From Pseudofabraea citricarpa (taxonomy: Eukaryota > Ascomycota > Leotiomycetes > Helotiales > Dermateaceae), in NCBI GenBank assembly GCA_029641185.1, contig JAPWGK010000005.1:806001-870000 (forward strand): a DNA stretch of 64,000 bases, in the 5' to 3' direction. The translations under genes and the position numbers were made by a program. How positions within the stretch are numbered: position 1 is the first letter of the stretch; every line of letters starts with the position of its first letter. The notes beneath the pieces are model-generated. The model saw only the letters and a list, made by a program, of their open reading frames with translations. It was not told where the DNA came from and did no database searches. Shown here piece by piece: positions 1 to 11,606 of the stretch.

Positions 1-1619
1 ATTTTCTAAAAATTAGCTTCATAACGAGGAAGGCATCTTCTATATACCCCATATCGAAGCAAAAATCCCAAACTACAAAGCACACTTTCTAAGTTTGGAA
101 ACAACTGCACGCCGTTTCATGAAACGCTTAGGAGTCAAGTACCTGTCAAACTCAATGTGGAAATAATACCTAGAGATAACAAACTTCCTGAAACAAGACG
201 CCAGCGCCTAGATCTTTCAAGAAAAACTCAATAAAGCTATGTTGGAGTCTAGCAACTGTTAGATAAGTCGCGGCCGAACTCTAGCTCGGTTATGACACCG
301 TGGGCGCTTATCATTTTGACCCGTCGCTTATTTCTCGCCCGTGACAGTCCAACATCTCCATCACCAACATTTGTGCGAGGCAAAACCTGGTTGCCGAATC
401 ATGGCATCAGAAAAGATCCTTCGGTGCTGCGGCTATATTTCACGGTCTCCCTTGTGATCACGAGGTGCAAGGGTTACTTGTCCAGAAGTTGGCACACTCG
501 AGAACAGAATATAGATCTTTATTTTTCACATGGCCTGGGCTATAACGAGAACAGTGACGGGGTGTAGAAGCCTCTCGCCAATCATCCAAATATCAAGCTA
601 GACACAGAAGCCTCTGCATTTAAGGGAATCAGGCAAAATGGTATGTTCAATATGCTGGCCGATTCATTTCCGTGCTGTGAAGACTACGAACAGGGTTGGA
701 GTGGGGAAGATTGATCTTCCCTTTTTCATGTTGTTGTCAGAAATATTTCTGTTGTCATCTTTGTTGGTTTGAGTCATCAGAGGTCTAGAAGGCCTTCCTA
801 TCGCGCGCGTACTCGGCAATATATCGTGTGTTTTTGAAGTCTCCGCTTGACAGAGACACAACTACGTTCCTGGATCGAGTTGGCGATGAACCACCGATTT
901 TGACACCACCTGGCTAAAATTTACGTAAGTGCCTCTTTGACCCATCTTGGGTTGCAGATTTTGATTGGCTTCTCAAATGTAGTAGATATCACCGTCTAAA
1001 TCTATCCCACATAAACTGGCCACTTCCTCCCATTATTCTAACCCCTTTGGCGCTTCCAACGATTTACTGTTCGGACCTTCTCTTCGTTCTGGGTTTCAAA
1101 CGTTGAGACATTTTCATTGGTAATTAGGTAAGGACCATGAATCAAATTGAAAAGACCAGAGCTCCTGTTTCAACGTTTTGCCCCACGAGAAAGAAAGCAG
1201 ATAAGCTCCACTTAGCTAAGAATAAACGTTAGAGTTTCACCCTACCGAGCAATTTCTAACTGCTTTCTTATAATTTCCACTCATGGAGCAACTTTTGAGG
1301 GGGAGAGTTTACATGAGGCCAGGACCTCGTCAAAGTGATCATCAAAATTTAAGACTTGTGATTCAATTTAATGTGCTACCTCTTTGAAATCTGAATTTCA
1401 GTAGTGAGCTTTAATTTATGTTACTGGAACACTTTGACGTGTGTTCATTACCTCTTTGCAACATTCAGGCAAGAAAAACAAATTTGTTCACAAATGCGAC
1501 GTGTTTAATCTAAGAATACTCTGATGACAAGAGAAATCAAGAAAGGAAGGAAAAGAAGGGCGGATATCACAAATCTCCATAAAATCTAAAGTGGTACAGC
1601 TCATATAAAAACTAGTGTA
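1..1619. other. Gene-free left flank
   Basis: I see no coding region that I can support here. The longest open frame (292-567, plus) has no recognisable motif and no intron-joined continuation. The stretch is AT-rich and may hold the 3' region of the minus-strand gene ending at 1620 and decayed sequence. Confidence 0.5.
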
Positions 1620-2413
1620 TCAAGGTACACCAAGGACATGCTTAATCTTTGGGACAAAATCAGCACTCCCGCTAGAAACACGGTCTCGCTGGCAATGGTC
1701 GATAAAACTCTGTTTATGCTGCATGTTGAGTTGACCTTTGAAAGCCGCAATTTCTTGGAAATAGCGGAGGCATAACCACTGGATATCCTTGTAATCCTTA
1801 TTTGATTGTCTTCCAAAATGCGCATTCAGCTTGGTTGTCAGGGCTGACTTGAGGCCTAAGACAGAGAATTGATCAGGTCCAAGAGCTGTCGAGGCACTTA
1901 TAATCTCAAGCGCAGGTTGCAGATCCTGCTCAAGACCGAATGTACCTAAGATGTAGAGTGTTAGCTACGAGTAATCATATGACGAATAGGTGAATCATAC
2001 CAGCCATCAAAAAGTCTACCTCCACAAGCTTTTCTGGAATCCCGAGATCAAAATCACCCCCAGTCTTCGTGAAGATCTTCATGACGTCGCCAGTTGGTCC
2101 AAGAGGTATTATGAACCTAATTATGACGTTAGAATTTATTCGTTGCTTGAATTATACAAACTTGCCGATCTTGTGGCTTGATGACTTCTTTCAGCTCTTG
2201 CTTGCTTGATCCAATAGCTACGTCGATGTCCTCAGTATGGCGCATGGAACCCCGAAGTATAAGACTATACCCTCCCATGAAGCCGTAAACTGTGCCGTTT
2301 GACTTCAGAACATTTTGGATGTATGCTGCGGCAGCAGCAAGATTCTCCAGGGTGGGATTGTTGGACAGCTTCATTAAATGATCGAAGCGATCGTAAGTAT
2401 ATGTTTCTGCCAT
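1620..2413 (-). CDS. Nucleotidyltransferase-fold protein
   Basis: Three exons, 2166-2413, 2001-2116 and 1620-1945, give 229 residues. The core GGYSLILRGSMRHTEDIDV (about residues 45-63) fits the G[G/S]-x(9-13)-D-x-D signature of the DNA polymerase beta-like nucleotidyltransferase superfamily, so the two acidic metal ligands (DID) appear intact. A conserved-looking stretch follows (PLGPTGDVMKIFTKTGGD) and then a helical C-terminal part. Substrate is unknown; small proteins of this type in fungi are mostly unannotated. The first intron (2117-2165, 49 bases) starts with GCAAGT, a GC-AG intron; the second (1946-2000) is GTATGA..TAG. An upstream in-frame ATG at 2572 exists, but its extra 53 residues look non-coding, so I chose 2413. 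The gene lies divergent to another gene with a related core, starting at 2867. Confidence 0.72.
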
Positions 2414-2866
2414 GAGGGACCAGTTCAAGTTGAAAGAGAATTTTATCCACACAACGATTATTTGACATAACCTTATCAAGCTGTATACTTTTTCAAGGTC
2501 CTCAGAGAGTTGTAAGTTGTTGGACCTAATCCTGATATGGATTCGCCTGCATGAAAGTGTGCATCGAGCCAAATGAACGATACCTTGACACCCAAAACAG
2601 AGGCAGATGTATTGATATTCTCGGGCGTTCCTAACCCCAGTCCCTAATCTAGGAAAATGAAGCCATTCCCAAATTCCACCGTGGTGTGAGTCCGGTCACG
2701 TGGTACAGACACGTGATAAATTTTATCAGACAGATTTGTTACATAAGCCACGAGGTTATGCCTCCAACGTCAATCCAAACGACATCTTCTTTTGCGCCAG
2801 TTGCTATCGATTCGCCATTCTTCAATCTGCGGTTGCCCACCTTTCAATTTCGGATTGCTGGTTCCA

Positions 2867-3781
2867 ATGGAACCTGAAGAACTTAGCCGACCAGTGGTAG
2901 TTGTCCCATCAAGGAATATCATAAAACCCTGGAAGGCCGATCCTAGATATCCTGGACTTATCTATGGATTCAATGAGGATAAATTTTCTGGTGAGGGAGA
3001 AGGTGCCGCACCTATAATGTTCAAACTTGCATCGACCTTGGAAGAAGCTGGCATCACGTGTCTCATGGTCGGAACCTCTGCTTTGATATATTTTGGTGCT
3101 AAGAGAGGGCGAGGTGTAAGTACTTCAGTCTTGGTTGGAAGAGTTTGGAAGTGATGGTTATTATAGGACTGGCAAATTTGTGTACCTACCGATAAACTTG
3201 AGACAGCATCACTTCTTCTGCAATCAGCGCCACATACCCAAGACTATACCCTGTCCGAGTCACCGCCAGGAATTGATCCCGAGTCGCTCTTTCATACCTT
3301 CTCACGCTTCAAATGTAATGGGATCCATCTTTGGTTTAAAGTTGTTCCTTCGGAGGACTGCCATATCGAATGCGACCCCTCTAATATCGAAAGAAGCAAG
3401 CGTGGGATCCCATATCCAAAGCTACCAGTCTATGCTCAAAGTCTTCTTGACACTTACGATGGTGTAGCCCTTTGTGACCTGGTTGACGGTATGGATCTAT
3501 CCACGGAATGGGGCGAGCAGAACCTAGACTTGAGCGGAATGAACGACGTTGCCTGGGCAAAAGCGAAGAATGAGAGGATTAGAGCTTCGATGGAAAATGT
3601 TGAAAATGCATGCCTATTTGAACTAACGGAAGGTGAACATTCTCGGAAACAATTTTGGGAAGAAGTTACAACCGAAAAAGAACATCGTCTCGGCATCAAG
3701 TATCCAAAGGAATATTATGCAACTCGTTTCCGGCTTCACAGTGAAGGAGATCCCAGGGACTTTGATGATCACGATTTTTAG
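2867..3781 (+). CDS. Nucleotidyltransferase-like protein, possibly inactive
   Basis: Two exons, 2867-3115 and 3167-3781, joined by a 51-base GTAAGT..TAG intron in phase 0, give 287 residues. The N-terminal third holds MVGTSALIYFGAKRGRGDWQI (about residues 65-85, spanning the splice), which resembles the G-[GST]-x(9-13)-D-x-[DE] core of nucleotidyltransferases, but the second acidic position is Gln (DWQ). The metal site may therefore be broken, or the similarity may be to an unannotated fungal family with the DW[EQ]-C-V-P pattern. The rest contains an HLWFKVVPSEDCHIEC segment and a charged C-terminus ending DFDDHDF. I chose the ATG at 2867; an in-frame ATG at 2792 would add 25 residues. It is divergent from the gene at 1620-2413, with about 450 bases between the starts. 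Confidence 0.65.
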
Positions 3782-4249
3782 TTCACCCATCACAAATTCT
3801 TAGAGAAATCGTTGTCAATAGCATCTTCTACGGTATAAAATTACAGTCGCAGGCTGTTCTTTTGGGGAAGTATATGTTGAACTAGAAACGGATCCCTAAT
3901 TGTACGTCCATATCTCGGGTAAAAATAGCATTGGATTCCTTCTAACTTGCGCTGATGTGTACTCGCAGACAAAGCACAGCAATATAGAGAGAAGTGCTCT
4001 CCCAAGAAAAAGAAACCTGCTTGGACAGTGGTTAATCACCTGGAAGCGTTTAATCAAAGGAAATGACTCGATTGAATGAATAAAACATATCAAATTAGAG
4101 TAATCAACGAGCTCATGCTTGGATCATTTTTCTAACACCGAAAAGCCCATTAATCGTATCAAATGCTTTGCCAATATTAAGCTGTCCAGAGGAAGAAAGC
4201 TTCGAAGGCAACCACCAGACTCTCTGCCATTGCAAAACACCAAGCTCTC
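3782..4249. other. Intergenic, convergent gene ends
   Basis: The stretch lies between two converging genes and probably holds only their 3' ends. I see no gene or repeat in it. Confidence 0.5.
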
Positions 4250-4831
4250 TCACTTCTTGGAAACAGCCTTGGCAAGGTCTGCCAAAGCCTCACGGCGCTT
4301 GAACTTAGCATCCTCGATAACACCTGTGCACGGTCAGCTTGTATCTCCCCAGGTTTGCGCGAACACTTACCAGCATCGGCATCACTTGAAAAGTTGCCTG
4401 ACCATTGAATGAATGTGTGTCCCTCATGTGTACCGGAAGTGATTGGGAAGCAACGAACGGTGCTAACGACGGAGGAGTAAGACAGTTGAGGTTGAGCAGA
4501 GATGACAGAGTAGGTGATATAGTGGTCGATAGACTATGATCATCGTCAGCAAGGGAGAAGGGCAAAGCGCGACAAACAGGGCATGAATGAATGAATGCAA
4601 TCTTACAGAATGCTCCTCCAACTTCACCTCCAGAACAGTTCCATCACCAAAGGTCCACTTGACAACATCGGTCTCGGGAGAGACGCCAGAGGATACGATC
4701 TCGCTCTTGGTGAGCGCAGACCAGAAAGCCGAGAAATTCTCGAGCTTGATCAGATGCCAGACATCAGAGAACTTGGCGTCAATGACGGCAGATTCAGTGA
4801 CAGAGGTCGAGGTTGGGATACGAGAGGCCAT
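4250..4831 (-). CDS. START/Bet v1-like (SRPBCC) small protein
   Basis: Exons 4607-4831, 4371-4533 and 4250-4323 give 153 residues. The order is: a short N-terminal strand region (TSTSVTESAVIDAKFSDVW), a helix-like segment, WTFGDGTVLEVKLEEHS, then a strand-rich half (IDHYITYSVI, YSSVVSTVRCFPI, HTFIQWSGNFSSDAD) and a long C-terminal helix. That arrangement matches the polyketide cyclase/dehydrase branch of the SRPBCC (Bet v1-like) superfamily, which makes a hydrophobic ligand pocket; the family assignment is inferred from pattern, and the ligand is unknown. Introns are 73 and 47 bases with GTAAGA and GTAAGT donors. It shares an upstream region of about 650 bases with the divergent APH-type gene at 5485. 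Confidence 0.75.
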
Positions 4832-5484
4832 TTTATCGTGTTTGAGTGTGTGTTCGCAGTTTTCAACTTTGTTGTAGATGTTGATTTTCTTTTTGGTTTG
4901 TTTTCGTCCGGACTTTTAGACTTAGCGGGGTAGCTTGGAGGGGTTTAAGCTGCACTGAGACGATGACGTAAATGCATTGGTAGTGGGAACTACCCTGTTG
5001 TTTTTGAAGCCGGAAAGAACGCCGTAGTTGATGAGATCACAGAGGACTTGAAATTTTGGCGTAAAGTTTTACATATATGCCAAAATTTCAGAAATGAAAA
5101 TTTCTGTAGCATATTTCACGGTTGTGGTTTCCTGAACACGAAATCACTCGCTTAAGACCCTGGCTGCTTTGATGCTCTCACGACACTCGGCGCCAGCTCC
5201 ATCAAAGATTCCAGACTCTGCACTGGTTGGCCCAGATGTCCCCCAGATTCTTATGATGCTGTATTAGGTATGGTATAATCAATCAGACCCAATCCCATAG
5301 GCACAACAAGTCTGAAGTACTTCCGTCTCTAGGATGGCATTTCCCTGGCCATTAGCAACAAAGAAAGCCTGTACCTCGAGTGCTCGATGAGAACCATATC
5401 TTGGCTGCAGTTTAAATATATGTTCCTGCTTTAATTTTTCGACAAGCAAATCTACAGTCTGACGAAGTAAGCGCGTATAGCGCA
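4832..5484. other. Divergent promoter region
   Basis: About 650 bases separate the starts of the SRPBCC gene (minus) and the APH-type gene (plus). A short imperfect inverted repeat around CCAAAATTTC/GAAATTTTGG lies near 5048-5092. I could not assign any binding site. Confidence 0.45.
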
Positions 5485-6948
5485 ATGGATTGGGACGAGC
5501 GTGCCGAAATCGAGAATAGAGCAGCTGCCTTTATATGGATCGACCAATTCATAAAGTGCCGTGGGGAACGGCTGACGGCTTGGGTATCGACCTTCCATAA
5601 GGATAAATTGAGTTGTAGGCTTGCTAATGACAAGGTATCCGACGACCTTCGCGGTTCGTTCAACTGGACTTGTGGAGTGCTTTTCTCAAATGGGGAGAAG
5701 TGGATGGTGCGGCTCCCCAGAGGTGGGAAGGTCAAGAATGCTGATGAGAAAGTCGAGATCGAAGTCGCTACAATGGGTATTATCCGTCAACAGACTGATA
5801 TTCCCGTCCCTGAAATCAAAGCCTGGGGGCTAGCTGTTGATAATGACCTTGGACTTGGCCCGTTTATTATAACATCCTTTATTGAAGGCGTCAGCTTGGG
5901 TGATATTCTTCAAGATCCCGAGAGCCCTGATGCTAGGCTTATCCAGCAAGATATCAGCGACGCAGACATCAAGACTATCTACCATCAAATTGCCTATTTC
6001 ATGTTGCAGCTCTCAAAGCTCGATTTTTCCAGGATCGGTAGCTTATCTCGGGCATCCAAGAAGGGCGACGGTAGCTACGCTGCGACAATACATTCGCGGC
6101 CCATGACATGGAAAGCACATGAAATCCTTAATGTTGGAGGGGTTGACGTTTTCTGTACGTTTAATAGTTTGATTTCCCTATGCCTATCTTGACTCTGATA
6201 TCCTCATTTACTTCCAGGTCCCCCAACAACGACATTCTCATCAACCACCGACTATTTCACCTATGTAGCTGACCAGGACTGGCGACATCTCCATGAACAG
6301 CTGAATTCAGTCGATGATGAGGATGACGCAAGAGAAAAATATATCTATTGGAGTGTTTTTAGGAGTTTGATCTCTCGTTTTATTTCTCTAAAGCACGACA
6401 AGGGGCCATTCAAACTCATTTGTGACGACTTCGGGCCAGCAAACATGATTGTTAATAACGCCCAAGATCTTAAGATTATCGCAGTAATTGATTGGGAGTG
6501 GTCGTATGTTGGCCCTTGCCAACTATTCTGGTCCCCGCCGAGATGGCTTTTGATAGAAACACCCAATATCTGGAGCGCCACCGACGAGAATCTCACCAGG
6601 TATAACAGATACCTGGAAATATTTATGCAAATACTAGAGGAAGAGGAGGGAAAGATGTCAGGGGGCATTTTGCTTATAGAAGAGAGGCCCTCCACGATGA
6701 TGAGACAATGCAAGACAGAAGGCTGGATGTGGTTTCACCACATCATTTGGGAGGGCTTCAATGGTCCCAAAAATGTCCCTTTCGAACAGCTTCGAGCTGC
6801 GGTACCTGACTTTGACAAGCTTGTTGCCGCAATCCCGAAGGAAGAAGTTGATACCTTCATCAAGATGAAGATGCAACACTTAGCTAGGTATAAGGAGCTA
6901 GTAGCCGAGAAGAAGAAGTGGTACGAAAGCTTGAAAGCCGGAGGCTAG
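5485..6948 (+). CDS. APH-type phosphotransferase family protein
   Basis: Exons 5485-6154 and 6218-6948 (63-base GTACGT..CAG intron) give 466 residues. It has the layout of the fungal aminoglycoside phosphotransferase/choline kinase-like family: an N-lobe with KWMVRLPRGG (about residues 70-80) and a conserved Glu segment (EVATMGIIRQQTDIPVPEI), a linker FIITSFIEGVSLGDIL, a catalytic loop CDDFGPANMIVN (about residues 330) where Asp and Asn are kept while the usual His is Cys, and the metal-binding IDWEWS just after. Such fungal proteins phosphorylate unknown small molecules and are rarely real resistance enzymes. The C-terminus is Lys-rich and helical. It is the first of three kinase-fold genes on this strand. 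The start at 5485 precedes a normal family N-terminus. Confidence 0.85.
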
Positions 6949-7753
6949 GTTTCAAAGAACCCCTTGTGTGAGACTTCAGAGATATGATATTCTTACGTCC
7001 AATCCAGCAGAATGCATCCATTAATCTAAACTTTGAGCTGAAGGACTTGAGGCTGGAAAAAAAAGGTTTGATGAAAGAGTGACTTGGTAAAATCTCAGTA
7101 TAGCTAGATCAGTTTCCCCACTCTGCCAATATTCTAATAATTCGAGAATCAGTTCAAAACCCTTGGTGAGAATGGAATTGATTGCTGTGTCACTCAGTAA
7201 AACAATGGGCCACCACTGAAGCTCTTCCACGGCCCCGGACCGTGGTCAGACCACTGGTTCCCGCTAGATTCTTTTCGGCGGTAAGCGATCACTGCAAGCA
7301 CTCGCCAACTCAGTTGGAAACCTCATACAGGCAGGCTCAATATATCATAATATTGCGCTGAGGTTAGGAGTTGGGAGTCTATTTCTTTCTTGGGCATGAT
7401 ATTGCCCGGACTACATGAGTATCTACCTCGGCTCAAAAGCATAGCACTCATAAGAGTTGTAGCTGGGAGGTGGTGCTCGATTTGGACCCCTGCGGTAAAA
7501 TTGTATCTCCCAACTAGCCATACGAAGTCTGGGGGCCACGCCGAGCTTTAGAGGTCTCGGGCCATTGGGTGAAGCCCTCACATATTAGCTTCTGTACTTT
7601 TAGAGGGGGTTGTCTCGCTTTACATCTCTAATTCCAGTTCGCAGTTTTATGCCTGAGGCAACAATCTGCTGTGGTAGGTACTTAAGTAGCACAACGCATC
7701 TCTTGCCAGCGGCTGTCACAAATCCATGACCCAAGAGGCTAGATAGGCACAAC
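6949..7753. other. Intergenic
   Basis: Between two plus-strand kinase-like genes. Open frames here are short and carry no motif. I see no RNA gene or clear repeat. Confidence 0.5.
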
Positions 7754-8842
7754 ATGCCCGACCAAATTGACGAAGGCTTTGTAGTTGAAAATTGTCTTGA
7801 ATGCAAAGAAGATACTCTGAAGATCGTTGTTGAGGAGCCTCCTCATAGAGACCAGTCTGCTGCCTCCAGTCGCACTATACCATCTATGGAAAGAAAATCA
7901 GTGCAGCATCAACCGAACAGCAGCGACACCGCTGGCAGTTATTCCGTCCACGAGCAACCATCAGCAATCCTAGGCGACTCGACACAGGATATTCAAACCA
8001 ACTTAGGCCCTACACAAGATCACTCTGCCCGATTCTCAAATGGGGAGTCGATACCTCTTGATGGAAAATTTCACGTCGATCCATCGAATCCAATGAGATC
8101 GGTCAGATATCTTAAGGCATGGTCTCCTCCTGGGGTGTTACAAGTTTTTTCGGGCGGCAACACAGCAAGATTAGGATCTCTTCCAGATGGGTCGGTGCTC
8201 AAATTTCCTTTCGACAAAGACGATATCTTTACAAGAAAGGCTTTAAACATTGAGCATTCTATCCTCTCAGCATTGCGGGGGCATCAGAGGCTAGTTAGAT
8301 ACTTAGGAGAGGACAAGGATGGCCTTCGATTTGAATTTGCAGCCAACGGCGACGTTCGGCGTTATATCTCTGCACAAGAGCCTGGTACTATATCCCTTCA
8401 ACTACGGCAGAAATGGGTCAAGCAAGCAGTCGAGTGTTTGGTATTTGTTCACTCTAAAGGGGTTATCCATTGTGATATCCATCCGAACAACTTCCTTCTT
8501 GACGGGCAGCTTGACCTACAAATCTGCGATTTTTCTGGCTCTTTGTTTGGCGAACTCGATGGAGCAGCGATGGAAAGCACCCGATATTTTCTTCCAAGAG
8601 ATCCGCTTTCTACGCCAAACGTGAGAACGGACTTGTTTGCGCTTGGGTCCGCTATGTATTATATCATGACTGGCTATGACCCTTATAACGCCTTATCGGA
8701 TGACGAGGTGACTTTTCGTTACTCGGAAGGCGTGTTTCCAGATGTGACAGGCATTACGAATGGTGATGTGATCCTGGGATGCTGGACAGGGCGATTTACC
8801 ACTGCGCAAGAAGTGGAAGAAATAATATCGTGTCAAAATTGA
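7754..8842 (+). CDS. Protein kinase-like protein, single exon
   Basis: An intronless frame of 362 residues. After about 125 low-complexity residues comes a kinase fold: GSLPDGSVLKFPF with the candidate ATP-binding Lys, an alphaC-like helix with IEHSIL, hinge GLRFEFAANGDVRRYI, catalytic loop VIHCDIHPNNFLL (HCD in place of HRD, Asn kept), metal motif CDFSGS (DFS in place of DFG), and an APE-region equivalent near RYFLPRD followed by TDLFALGSAMYYIMTG. Lys, Asp and Asn are kept, so activity is possible, but the glycine-rich loop is weak. Similar short kinase-like proteins are abundant and variable in filamentous fungi; targets are unknown. It sits between two APH-type genes on the same strand. 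Confidence 0.8.
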   Translation: MPDQIDEGFVVENCLECKEDTLKIVVEEPPHRDQSAASSRTIPSMERKSVQHQPNSSDTAGSYSVHEQPSAILGDSTQDIQTNLGPTQDHSARFSNGESIPLDGKFHVDPSNPMRSVRYLKAWSPPGVLQVFSGGNTARLGSLPDGSVLKFPFDKDDIFTRKALNIEHSILSALRGHQRLVRYLGEDKDGLRFEFAANGDVRRYISAQEPGTISLQLRQKWVKQAVECLVFVHSKGVIHCDIHPNNFLLDGQLDLQICDFSGSLFGELDGAAMESTRYFLPRDPLSTPNVRTDLFALGSAMYYIMTGYDPYNALSDDEVTFRYSEGVFPDVTGITNGDVILGCWTGRFTTAQEVEEIISCQN

Positions 8843-9559
8843 CTTGCGGGGAAGGGACAGTAGGGAGAACATGTTCGTCGTGAAGGATTACTAGAGCATG
8901 AGCTGTGGGATTAAGACGCTGAGCAAGAACACGCTTGCTGCGAAAGGACCGCAATTCTCGCACTTAACTGTTTTTGGAATATATTTTCCTAAGCGGCCTA
9001 TAGTAATAGTATAGGCAGATGAGTGGATAGCTTAATAATATTACAGGTTGTTAAGTTATAAAGGCTCCAGGCGTCTGATATGGCACATCGTTGAGGAGCT
9101 AATCATTTGGAAGGCATACGTAAGATAGGTTGGTTTGGTTGTATATTTATTTTATTAAGTAGTTAAAGCAAAAGCCCACAAGTCCGGCGTAAAATGAGCG
9201 CCGGAATGATCTCGCACATCGATAAGGCAATCGGCTAGGAATGGGGGAGAATGGCAGGATGATTTACACCCACGGAGCGAGTTGCCAGGCGATCCCGTCA
9301 TCGCTAAGCCTGATCATCTCCCAACTGTGTTAGTCATGCAGCCCAAGGTTATTCAACTCGCAGCTAAATGGAATTCCACCACACATCCAATCGACGACGC
9401 TTTTTCTGGGCCGGGACAGATTTCGGGATCAAAGGTCCTCCACATCGCAAGATATTCTGAACAAACTTGGATGAGATCAGGCACACTTCAGGGCAGAATC
9501 GAAAGTTGAACTTGATTCTTGACCCCTTGCATCAGCCTTCTGTCGACCACTCTTTCGAA
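8843..9559. other. Intergenic, partly AT-rich
   Basis: The 3' flank of the kinase-like gene includes an AT-rich patch at about 8970-9170. I see no gene. Confidence 0.45.
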
Positions 9560-10993
9560 ATGTCTCTGTGGCCATGTGATTGGGATAGTTGCAGACAACC
9601 GGCTGTTCAGAGAGCGGGAGATTGTTTTCTCTGTGACAGACACCTTTGTCGGACTCACCTGCAAGACCAATGGCATAAATGCCCTAAGCCAGAGGTATGT
9701 GATACACTCCAAGATCTGCAATGGCAGCACCGCTGACATTTTCAGGAAAATTGGGAGAATTATTCTGCCCAATATGCAACCACCGAGACTCGTCAAATGA
9801 ATGAGTTATGTCGTCGAATAGATGGTTCAAAACTTTGTACACGCGCATCACTACTCCGGAGCGGAATCCCCTGTACTGTCAACTTGTCCTCAAAGAACTT
9901 GTCGGTTATGATGGGCGGTCAGAATTGCCATGCCGAGATCACCTTCCAAGACAATGTCAAGTGGCTCGCACGTTTCCGTCTGGCTAAGACCTCGTCGCCT
10001 CCGGGGAAAGTTCGTGATTATATACTTCGAAGCGAAGCAACTACCATGGAATTCTTAAAGAAACACACCGATATTCCCTCGCCAGAAGTTTTCGACTGGG
10101 CATGTGAATCTGATCCACAAAACCCATTGGGTGAGGTTGGTTACATCCTGATGGAGAAAGTAGAGGGGGAACCACTGAACTGGCAGCTGGCGACTTCAAC
10201 GCAAAAAGAAAAGGTCATGCAGCAGTTAGTCGACATTTTTCTTGAAATTGAGAAGCACCCGTTTGATACAATAGGATCGATAACGCCAGCAAGAGATTCA
10301 TCTGCATTCGAGATACAAGGTTTCGCACATCATGGAACCTTTCGCTCAGGAAGTGGAGGACCCCTAGGTCCTTTCCACTCCTCGCTAGAGGCGGCACGCG
10401 TTGTCATCGAGTCGTATCTCGCTATGATAGCGAGCGGCGAGATTGCGGCTACCTATCCGATAGACGTTTATCTTGTGCACCGATATCGTCTGGATATTCT
10501 AAATACTATCGGGAAAGAGCTCCTGTCGGAAGGAAGATTTTTCCTCAAGCATCCAGACGATAAAGGTGACCACATTCTAATCAACAAAGCTTACGATATT
10601 GTTAGTATCATAGATTGGGAATGGTGCCATACTGTCTCAAAGGAATATGCCTTCTCCTCCCCATGTATGATGTGGCCAGTTGCAGAGTTCTACGATGGTT
10701 CCAACAAACTAGCTGATGACGAATTGCGATTTGCAAGTATCTTCAGAGAAAGGGGCCGTAATGATCTCGCCAGCTATGTCACCGAGGGCAGAAAGGTGCA
10801 AAGATTCTTTTTTGCTCTCGGGGCCGCCAGTGGGTGTCAGAATGATCACCAAACATTTGTTGATCTTTTCCTAGGCCTTAAACGGGCTTTCGATTCTGAA
10901 GAGGAAGGATGGGAAGAATGGAAGACTAAAGCCCTCGAAAAATGGAAGAGCGACAAACTGTTACAAGCTTTGTACAGAGCGAGACATAACTGA
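9560..10993 (+). CDS. APH-type phosphotransferase with N-terminal zinc finger
   Basis: Exons 9560-9694 and 9746-10993 (51-base GTATGT..CAG intron) give 460 residues. The first 45 residues hold a Cys/His cluster, with pattern CDWDSC, CFLCDRHLC, H and HKC, that looks like a small treble-clef zinc finger of the AN1/B-box kind. The rest is an APH/choline kinase-like domain: VKWLARFRLAK (N-lobe), GYILMEKVEGEPLNW (linker), a catalytic loop at about residues 330-340 (HPDDKGDHILINK, where Asp is present but the usual His-Asp spacing is altered) and SIIDWEWCH as the metal-binding motif. The open frame from the inner ATG at 9797 would lose the finger; the splice restores it in frame, so I chose 9560. 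The third kinase-fold gene of the local series; substrate unknown. Confidence 0.82.
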
Positions 10994-11606
10994 TTAGTCT
11001 CCTGTTTTCACTCTTCTCTCGTCCCTCCCTTTAATAGCAAGTAGTAATACATAGCCTGAGATCCCACTAGTGCTTGTCGTGTGGTTTTATCACTTTTCTA
11101 CAGAGAGTTTAAATATTATACAAAGAGAAACCCTTCCGAGTTGGCTTCTTCCTAGTAGATTCACCTATAGCCAAGTACCTTGGTTCCAAAATACCAACAC
11201 AGAAGCGAGCTAGAGAAGAAGCATATATCCTAAGAAAGAGGGGTTTTTTTAAAGCCTCCTAACTTGTCCTCTTTTTTTGAGGCGACATTTAAAGATTTTT
11301 TTCCCGGTGATTTAGTTTATGATCGTCGTTGGGTTTAGCGACTCCCGATACAGCAGCTCGTAGACGCTTATGACAGCATATTTCCATAAGGGGAATCTTG
11401 CCCGCTTCATGATTTGACCTTTTGCATCTTCCCTGTCATTTTCCCATGATGGATAAAATTCGCCATTGTAACTAGCAATTCGCAATTATCATACTTGCAT
11501 ATAACATCAAAGAATTCGCCATGGCCTTCCAACCCACAACCCAAAATTCGCAACGCCCGCCGGATTTAAGACAGAGGGAACCGATCAAGATAAGCATCCA
11601 AACAAA
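10994..11606. other. Intergenic
   Basis: Holds the 3' end of the APH-type gene and the promoter of the UNC93-like gene. T- and A-runs occur around 11240-11300. No gene seen. Confidence 0.45.
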
